A stretch of 10,734 bases of DNA from Gemmatimonadota bacterium (lineage in GTDB: Bacteria; Gemmatimonadota; Gemmatimonadetes; Longimicrobiales; Gaopeijiaceae). The stretch covers positions 1 through 10,734 of the forward strand of contig WGEM01000592.1 in the NCBI GenBank assembly GCA_015492755.1, in the 5' to 3' direction. Shown here piece by piece: positions 7,023-10,734 of the stretch (within the stretch, counting starts at the first letter, position 1; every line of letters starts with the position of its first letter). Position numbers and translations under genes: made by a program. The notes below the pieces were generated by a model. That model searched no databases, had not been told where the DNA came from, and worked only from the letters and a program-made list of their open reading frames with translations.

Positions 7023-8279
7023 ATGGTGACGCTCCTCTGGATCCTCGCGGTGGCGCTGGGCACCTCGTTCCTGTGCTCCATCCTCGAGGCGGTCTTCCTC
7101 TCGGTGACGCGCTCCTATATCGCCGTCCTGCGGGAGCGCGGCGAGTGGGCCGGGGAGTGGCTGGAGGCGGCGCAGAAGAATGTGGACGAGCCCATCGCCG
7201 CCATCCTCACGCTCAATACGGTGGCCCACACCATGGGCGCCACGCTCTCCGGCGCGGTGGCGGCGGATGTGTTCGGGGACGCATGGGTGGGGGTGTTCTC
7301 CGGTGTGCTCACCTTCGCGGTGCTCATCCTCACCGAGATCGTTCCAAAGACCATCGGCGCCACCTACTGGAAGCAACTGGCCCGGCCCACCGCCTACATC
7401 CTCCGCATCCTGGTGACGGTGATGAAGCCCATCGTCGTGCCGCTGGGGTGGCTCTCCCGGGCGCTCACCGGCACCTCCGAACGGCCCAGCGTGAGCCGTG
7501 CGGAGATCGAGGTTCTGGCGGAGATCGGGCGGCGGGAAGGCACGCTGGACGAGGACGAATGGAGGGTGGTGACCAGCGTCATCCGCCTCGACGAGGTTTC
7601 CGTGGGCGAGGTGATGACGCCCCGCACCGACATGACCGCCGTTCCGGTGGAAGCCACGCTGGAGGAGGTGGAGCGGGTGATGCTGGAGACGGGCCACCTC
7701 CGCATTCCCGTCTATGACGGCACCATCGACAACATCGTGGGCGTGGTGGTGGCGCGGGACCTGTGGCGGGCGCTGCGGGAAGGCACGCCCACCCGAATCC
7801 GGGACCTCCTCCGGCCCCTACCCTTCGCGCCGGCGTCCAAGCCGGTGGAGGACCTCATCGCCGAGATGCGCTCCGAACGGGTGAAGATGGCCATCGTGGT
7901 GGACGAGTTCGGCGGCACGGCCGGGTTGGTGACGCTGGAGGACCTCATCGAGGAGATCATCGGTGAAATCCGCGACGAGCACGAACACGACGAACCCGAG
8001 CCCTTCCAGGATCTCCCCGGGGGGCGAGTGCGGGTCTGGGGTGGCGTCTCGCTGAGGGAAGCGAGCCAGCGCCTCGGCTTCAAGGTGGGCGAGAACGAGG
8101 ACGAAGGCTACGATACGCTGGCGGGGTTCGTCATCGGCAAGCTGAACCGCATCCCGCAGCCCGGAGACCTGGTGGAGGTGGAATCGGGGACGCTCCAGGT
8201 GACCCGGATGAAGGGACGCCGGATCGAGTATCTGCTGTTCGTTCCTCGGGACTCCCCGGCGGAAGTGGGCAGAGATTGA
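7023..8279 (+). CDS. CNNM/CorB-type transporter-like protein (DUF21-CBS pair-CorC_HlyC)
   Basis: This encodes 418 residues. The N-terminal DUF21/CNNM membrane domain (about 1-150) has hydrophobic segments near 3-25, 57-80, 88-112 and 124-145. It includes the conserved L-T-E-I-V-P-K motif (103-109) at the end of the third segment. Residues about 195-318 form a CBS pair, starting V-M-T-P-R-T-D-M (197-204) and ending in D-E-F-G-G-T-A-G-L-V-T-L-E-D. This module binds ATP-Mg in characterised relatives. Residues about 330-410 are a CorC_HlyC domain. Characterised CNNM/CorB proteins export Mg2+ from the cytoplasm; older annotations call the family 'hemolysin'. Substrate here is by family only. No Shine-Dalgarno is seen at the ATG. 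It is divergent from the kinase-like gene and convergent with lspA. Confidence 0.92.
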   Translation: MVTLLWILAVALGTSFLCSILEAVFLSVTRSYIAVLRERGEWAGEWLEAAQKNVDEPIAAILTLNTVAHTMGATLSGAVAADVFGDAWVGVFSGVLTFAVLILTEIVPKTIGATYWKQLARPTAYILRILVTVMKPIVVPLGWLSRALTGTSERPSVSRAEIEVLAEIGRREGTLDEDEWRVVTSVIRLDEVSVGEVMTPRTDMTAVPVEATLEEVERVMLETGHLRIPVYDGTIDNIVGVVVARDLWRALREGTPTRIRDLLRPLPFAPASKPVEDLIAEMRSERVKMAIVVDEFGGTAGLVTLEDLIEEIIGEIRDEHEHDEPEPFQDLPGGRVRVWGGVSLREASQRLGFKVGENEDEGYDTLAGFVIGKLNRIPQPGDLVEVESGTLQVTRMKGRRIEYLLFVPRDSPAEVGRD

Positions 8280-8285
8280 GAGATT

Positions 8286-8319
8286 GGAGGGAAGCGCCGG
8301 CCTCTATCCCCCGGCCTCC
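8286..8319. terminator. Possible imperfect hairpin at convergent gene ends
   Basis: GGAGG (8286-8290) and CCGG (8297-8300) can pair with CCGG (8311-8314) and CCTCC (8315-8319), with a six-base bulge on one side. It straddles the lspA stop and the 24-base gap after the CNNM-like gene. No T-run follows, so a bidirectional terminator is only a weak possibility. Confidence 0.2.
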
Positions 8320-8855
8320 TCCGGTGCCGGCGCGGCGGGGACGTAGTCGGCGTCGGCGTCCGTCCCTTCCAGCGCGCGCTTCTCCTCCTGTTCCTCGAGC
8401 CAGAAGGAGATGGCCAGGAGCACCGCGCCGCACGTGATGGCAATGTCCGCCACGTTGAAGATGGGGAAGTGCCAGAACCCCAGATCCAGCGGGCCGATGA
8501 AGTCCACCACACCGCGGTCCCACCGGACGCGATCATAGAGGTTGCCCAGCGCGCCCGAGACCACCAGCGAAATGGCGAAGATGCGGAGTCGGTCGTCGGC
8601 GTGTGCCTGCTTGAAGAGCATCGCCAGGAGCACCAGCGCCACCAGGGTGATGGGGATGAAGAGCCAGCGCGAATCCTCACCCACCCGGAGGCCGAACGCC
8701 GCCCCCTTGTTGAAGGCGAGCGTCAGCGGGATGAGCCCTCCGAAGAGCTCAGAGCTGCGCGCCACCAGCGCCTCCAGCGCCCAGCGCTTGGTCCAGAAGT
8801 CGAGGGCGAGAACGGTGGAGGCGGTGACGCCGAGAATGGCCAGCTTGGTGCGCAC
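8304..8855 (-). CDS. lspA: Lipoprotein signal peptidase (prolipoprotein signal peptidase II)
   Basis: This encodes 183 residues. It is an inner-membrane aspartyl protease that removes the signal peptide from lipid-modified prolipoproteins. Four hydrophobic segments are visible (about 5-20, 65-82, 90-105 and 133-152). Family motifs are present: F-N-K-G-A-A-F-G (48-55), S-G-A-L-G-N-L-Y-D-R (100-109), V-V-D-F-I with catalytic Asp118, and F-N-V-A-D with catalytic Asp137. The start is a GTG at 8855, with AGGA at suitable spacing. The last about 28 residues (E154 onward) form a charged then Ala/Pro-rich hydrophilic tail beyond the catalytic core. A likely client, a lipobox-bearing protein, is encoded about 0.8 kb away at 9625. 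The cytochrome c gene lies upstream on the same strand but is separated by a strong hairpin. Confidence 0.93.
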   Translation of the reverse strand: MRTKLAILGVTASTVLALDFWTKRWALEALVARSSELFGGLIPLTLAFNKGAAFGLRVGEDSRWLFIPITLVALVLLAMLFKQAHADDRLRIFAISLVVSGALGNLYDRVRWDRGVVDFIGPLDLGFWHFPIFNVADIAITCGAVLLAISFWLEEQEEKRALEGTDADADYVPAAPAPEEAGG

Positions 8856-8940
8856 GGGTTCCTGGTGGTGTTCAGGCGAATGTGGGGATCGTGTCCTGTA
8901 CGCTTGGCGGCTGCGTGGGTTCCTCCGGAAGGCGCCGGGA

Positions 8941-8968
8941 GGTCGGAGAGGCGAAGGCCTCCCCGACC
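8941..8968 (-). terminator. Strong hairpin downstream of the cytochrome c gene
   Basis: GGTCGG and CCGACC form the outer six pairs. After a single A/C mismatch, GAGGC and GCCTC form five inner pairs around a four-base loop, GAAG on the plus strand and CTTC on the minus. It starts ten bases after the cytochrome stop at 8979. No T-run follows, as is common for terminators in GC-rich genomes. It separates the cytochrome message from lspA and is nearly symmetric, so either strand would fold. Confidence 0.6.
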
Positions 8969-8978
8969 ACCGCAGGCG

Positions 8979-9314
8979 TTACCCGCGCAGCGAGGCGATA
9001 TAGGCCGCGACGTCCTTCATCGCCTTCTCGTCGGGGAGAACCTTGGCCATGGGCGCCATCTGGCTCCCGAAGGGGTCGTTGGGCCCGCCCCGGATCCCCT
9101 CCTTGAAGTTCTTGAGCTGGCGCACGATGTACCAGTCGCCCTGCAGCGTGAGGTCGGGTGCGTTCAGCTCCTTGTTTCCCCTCGCATCGGCGCCGTGGCA
9201 AGCTGCGCAGGGTGCGTACAACGCCTTCCCCGCCGCAGGATCGCCCTGGGCGGCGGCGGATCCCGCCAGCGACGCGGTGAGCACTCCGGCGAGCGTCCAT
9301 GTTCGGATCCTCAT
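8979..9314 (-). CDS. Periplasmic class I monohaem cytochrome c
   Basis: This encodes 111 residues. A signal peptide (1-22, A-G-S-A-A-A then Q-G-D) is followed by a single haem-binding C36-A-A-C39-H40 motif near the mature N-terminus. A Q-M-A-P-M-A motif (85-90) offers the axial Met, M86 or M89. The C-terminal helix D-V-A-A-Y-I-A-S-L (101-109) is typical of class I c-type cytochromes. The mature protein of about 89 residues would be a soluble electron carrier between membrane complexes in the periplasm; the donor and acceptor cannot be named. GGAG lies nine bases before the ATG. A longer in-frame reading to 9494 would bury the signal peptide and is not used. It is separated from lspA by the hairpin at 8941-8968. 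Confidence 0.92.
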   Translation of the reverse strand: MRIRTWTLAGVLTASLAGSAAAQGDPAAGKALYAPCAACHGADARGNKELNAPDLTLQGDWYIVRQLKNFKEGIRGGPNDPFGSQMAPMAKVLPDEKAMKDVAAYIASLRG

Positions 9315-9537
9315 GAGGCAGGCTCCATATCGGGGTACGGTCTGAGCGGAGGGAGGGTCGCGTCCGGCAGTGGGGCCGGGACGGCGGCAACGAATCGTGT
9401 GTGGTCGCGGATGCGATACCGGATCTAAGGTGACATACCGGCGGGGGACGCGGTAGTGCGACGTGAGGTGCACCTGCATCGTGGGCCCCGTCACGCTCGG
9501 GTTACGTCTTCCACGCCTTCCGTTACGGTGGCGTCAC

Positions 9538-9549
9538 GCACCGCGGTGC
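9538..9549. promoter_or_regulatory. 12-base perfect palindrome, possible operator
   Basis: GCACCGCGGTGC is a perfect inverted repeat about 76 bases before the lipoprotein start. It shares the GGTGC half-site with the palindrome AGGTGCACCT at 9466-9475. Such sites can bind dimeric repressors, but short palindromes also arise by chance in GC-rich DNA, and no regulator gene is next to it. Confidence 0.3.
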
Positions 9550-9567
9550 ATCCTGTATCGCGAAGCA

Positions 9568-9598
9568 GGGCGGCGCCTTCCGGCGGGACGCGCCGTCC
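9568..9598 (+). promoter_or_regulatory. Leader hairpin ahead of the lipoprotein gene
   Basis: GGGCGGCGC (9568-9576) can pair with GCGCCGTCC (9590-9598), giving nine pairs including one G-U, with a 13-base loop. It ends 26 bases before the ATG at 9625 and leaves the AGAAGGAG ribosome-binding site single-stranded. Because the transcription start is unknown, whether it lies in the mRNA leader is inference. Confidence 0.35.
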
Positions 9599-9624
9599 GG
9601 TACGTAGACTCTGTCAGAAGGAGT

Positions 9625-10161
9625 ATGATTGTGGCCTGCGTCGCCTACCGGGCTCCGCCCGGACGCCCCCGACCGGTTGCATCGGGGGTCATCGTCTTTG
9701 CCGGTACTCTGGTCCTCTCCGCGTGCGTGGACGGAACCCGGGCTCTGGCTCCCCCCGATGCGCCCGATCCAACCGTTGAGGCCGCGTCGTTCGTCGCTGA
9801 TGCTGCGGAGCGGATCCCCGCCGTCATCGCCTCCCTGGAGGACCTGCGGACGTGGTTCCTTCCTGCCACCTCCCACGAGCTCACCGGCAGGATTACGCCT
9901 GCGGTCCGTGCGGTGGAGGTGTCTCTGGAGGCCGCCGATGCCCGGAGAGTCCAGGAAGGGCTGGGCAGGTTGGTCTCCGAGATGGCCGGCACGGACCTGC
10001 GCGCCGGGGGCCCGGAGGGCCTCATCGCCCTGGATGTGGTGGAGATCACCGCCCGGGCGACGGGCCAACTCCTGGGTGAGCCGGCGCCCCTCTTCGAGAT
10101 CCTGGAATCCCGGGCTGCGGTCGTCTCCGTGGTCCCTGGCAACATGGGAGGAACATCCTGA
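9625..10161 (+). CDS. Small lipoprotein of unknown function
   Basis: This encodes 178 residues. A hydrophobic segment (21-33) ends in the lipobox L31-S-A-C34, so Cys34 should be lipidated, and the protein processed by an LspA such as the one at 8304. Asp36 follows shortly after the Cys; in E. coli only Asp at +2 gives inner-membrane retention, so no sorting prediction is made. The mature part (about 52-165) is largely predicted helical, with evenly spaced hydrophobic residues and no Cys. I do not recognise the family. AGAAGGAG precedes the start; it is close to the ATG at 9625, and an in-frame GTG at 9631 is better spaced and equally possible. Its stop overlaps the start of the collagen-like gene by one base (TGATG), so the two are probably co-translated. 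Confidence 0.8.
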   Translation: MIVACVAYRAPPGRPRPVASGVIVFAGTLVLSACVDGTRALAPPDAPDPTVEAASFVADAAERIPAVIASLEDLRTWFLPATSHELTGRITPAVRAVEVSLEAADARRVQEGLGRLVSEMAGTDLRAGGPEGLIALDVVEITARATGQLLGEPAPLFEILESRAAVVSVVPGNMGGTS

Positions 10162-10734
10162 TGAAGACAGCAACTGCGGGCCGTGGAGGCGGCCGGTGGG
10201 GTGGCCACGGGCCCGTGTCGTGGGCCCTGGCGGTATGGGTCGCCGTGCTTGCCGGGTTCGTCGTCCTGCCCCCCGCGGAACTCTCCGCGCAGGCGCCGCG
10301 CTCCGAGAAGTCCAAGAAATCCAAGAAGTCCAAGAAGAACGGGGGTGGGGGAGCCGCGGTGGCCGCCGACGGCGTTCTGTATGCCTGCTACGTCCCCCGT
10401 TCCGGTGTGGTGTACCGGATCAGGACCGGCAACACGCCGCGACAGTGCTTGAGCCGGCGGCACATCGAGTTCAGTTGGAACGAGCAGGGGCCGGAAGGAC
10501 CGGTGGGGCCCCAGGGGCCTGCGGGGCTGGCAGGACCGCCGGGTGCGGACGGAGCGCCGGGTCCCCAGGGGCCTGCGGGGCCGGCAGGACCGCCGGGTGC
10601 GGACGGAGCGCCGGGTCCGCAGGGACCGGCGGGACCGGCAGGGCCGGCAGGTGCGGACGGAGCGCCGGGACCGCAGGGTGACCCGGGGCCCGTGGGACCT
10701 CCGGGACCGGCAGGGCCAGCAGGACCGGTGGGGC
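10161..10734 (+). CDS. Exported collagen-like (Gly-X-Y) protein, 3' end beyond window
   Basis: 191 codons are visible. A signal peptide (hydrophobic 22-36, cleavage near L-S-A-QAP at 43) is followed by a Lys/Ser tract, S-K-K three times (51-59), and a Gly/Ala linker. A compact head (70-107) has Cys76 and Cys96, which could form a disulfide, in the pattern G-V-L-Y-A-C-Y-V-P and H-I-E-F-S-W-N. This pre-collagen head is familiar from many bacterial collagen-like proteins. From Gly110 to the edge there are 27 uninterrupted Gly-X-Y triplets rich in Pro, Ala and Gln at X and Y, which should form a triple helix outside the cell. It may be an adhesin, filament or surface-layer component; the C-terminal anchor or trimerisation domain is not visible. 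GGGAGG at 10146-10151 serves as ribosome-binding site. It overlaps the lipoprotein stop by one base. Confidence 0.9.
   Translation, partial: MKTATAGRGGGRWGGHGPVSWALAVWVAVLAGFVVLPPAELSAQAPRSEKSKKSKKSKKNGGGGAAVAADGVLYACYVPRSGVVYRIRTGNTPRQCLSRRHIEFSWNEQGPEGPVGPQGPAGLAGPPGADGAPGPQGPAGPAGPPGADGAPGPQGPAGPAGPAGADGAPGPQGDPGPVGPPGPAGPAGPVG
10311..10337 (+). repeat. Three tandem 9-base units encoding Ser-Lys-Lys
   Basis: TCCAAGAAA, TCCAAGAAG and TCCAAGAAG are consecutive and in frame, giving S-K-K three times just after the signal peptide. The block is strongly basic and lies between the membrane-export signal and the Cys head. It may bind acidic polymers outside the cell, but that is inference. Confidence 0.85.
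10509..10670 (+). repeat. Three tandem 54-base repeats in the collagen-like region
   Basis: Units at 10509-10562, 10563-10616 and 10617-10670 each encode 18 residues (six Gly-X-Y triplets), starting P-Q-G-P-A-G and ending G-A-D-G-A-P-G. The first two differ at one base, T versus C, changing Leu to Pro. The third has diverged by several substitutions but keeps the G-A-D-G-A-P-G end. This indicates recent duplication and a repeat number likely to vary. Confidence 0.9.

Larger units (their letters stand above)
9315..9624. other. Divergent 310-base intergenic region with palindromes
   Basis: No gene is supported here. It lies between the start of the cytochrome c gene (minus) and the lipoprotein gene (plus), so should hold both promoters, though no convincing -35/-10 pair was found. 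It contains perfect palindromes AGGTGCACCT (9466-9475) and GCACCGCGGTGC (9538-9549). It also has a direct repeat of GTTACG (9501-9506 and 9522-9527), 21 bases apart or about two helical turns, and the hairpin at 9568-9598. Confidence 0.5.

Noticed and set aside
5476..7029. 517-codon plus-strand frame opposite the kinase-like gene
   Set aside because: Antisense shadow of a gene with intact ATPase motifs; its translation is Arg/His/Gln-rich without any domain.
7023..8279. Hemolysin annotation for the DUF21-CBS-CorC_HlyC protein
   Set aside because: The name is historical. The domain order is that of CNNM/CorB ion transporters, and nothing in the sequence suggests lytic activity.
9315..9494. 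60-residue N-terminal extension of the cytochrome c
   Set aside because: It would place the signal peptide inside the protein and crosses the region expected to hold the promoter.
9463..9624. Upstream GTG start for the lipoprotein
   Set aside because: A 54-residue extension would displace the lipoprotein signal peptide from the N-terminus. The ribosome-binding site lies directly before 9625/9631.
10509..10670. Direct repeats as a CRISPR array
   Set aside because: The repeats are contiguous without spacers and in frame with Gly-X-Y coding.

Overview
The window is about 10.7 kb of very GC-rich bacterial DNA. Genes are tightly packed, and the third codon position is so GC-biased that long shadow ORFs appear on the antisense strand. 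The encoded products suggest a Gram-negative-type, respiring bacterium: a periplasmic monohaem cytochrome c, a lipoprotein signal peptidase, a lipoprotein, and several exported proteins. The gene flavour (LVIVD/Big-2 propeller, collagen-like protein with a conserved Cys head, small multi-Cys protein) would fit Gemmatimonadota or a similar phylum. That assignment is inference; no rRNA or marker search was possible. No tRNA, rRNA, CRISPR array, insertion sequence or phage gene was seen.

Layout. (1) 1-3269: two divergently transcribed exported beta-propeller proteins, a YncE-like one running off the left edge (minus) and a Big-2/LVIVD one (plus). (2) 3288-6885: a four-gene minus-strand cluster, read from right to left. 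It holds a membrane histidine-kinase-like protein, a 63-residue eight-cysteine protein, nicotinate phosphoribosyltransferase (pncB-like) and nicotinamidase (pncA-like). The last two overlap by 4 bases (ATGA) and form a complete nicotinamide-to-NaMN salvage step. (3) 7023-8279: a CNNM/CorB-type DUF21-CBS-CorC_HlyC membrane protein, divergent from the kinase and possibly translated from a leaderless mRNA. (4) 8304-9314, minus strand: lspA and a class I cytochrome c, separated by a strong hairpin that probably terminates the cytochrome message. (5) 9625-10734: a small lipoprotein followed, with a 1-base overlap, by an exported collagen-like (Gly-X-Y) protein that runs off the right edge.

The most unusual item is the kinase-like protein at 5380-6885. 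Its ATP-binding domain looks intact, but the H-box reads S-A-E-F-R-A-P-L. Both the phospho-accepting His and the phosphatase-type Thr/Asn are Ala. It heads a run of genes ending in NAD salvage, and no response regulator is in view. The second most interesting is the lipoprotein plus collagen-like pair, whose collagen region carries 54-base repeats, two of them identical except for one base.
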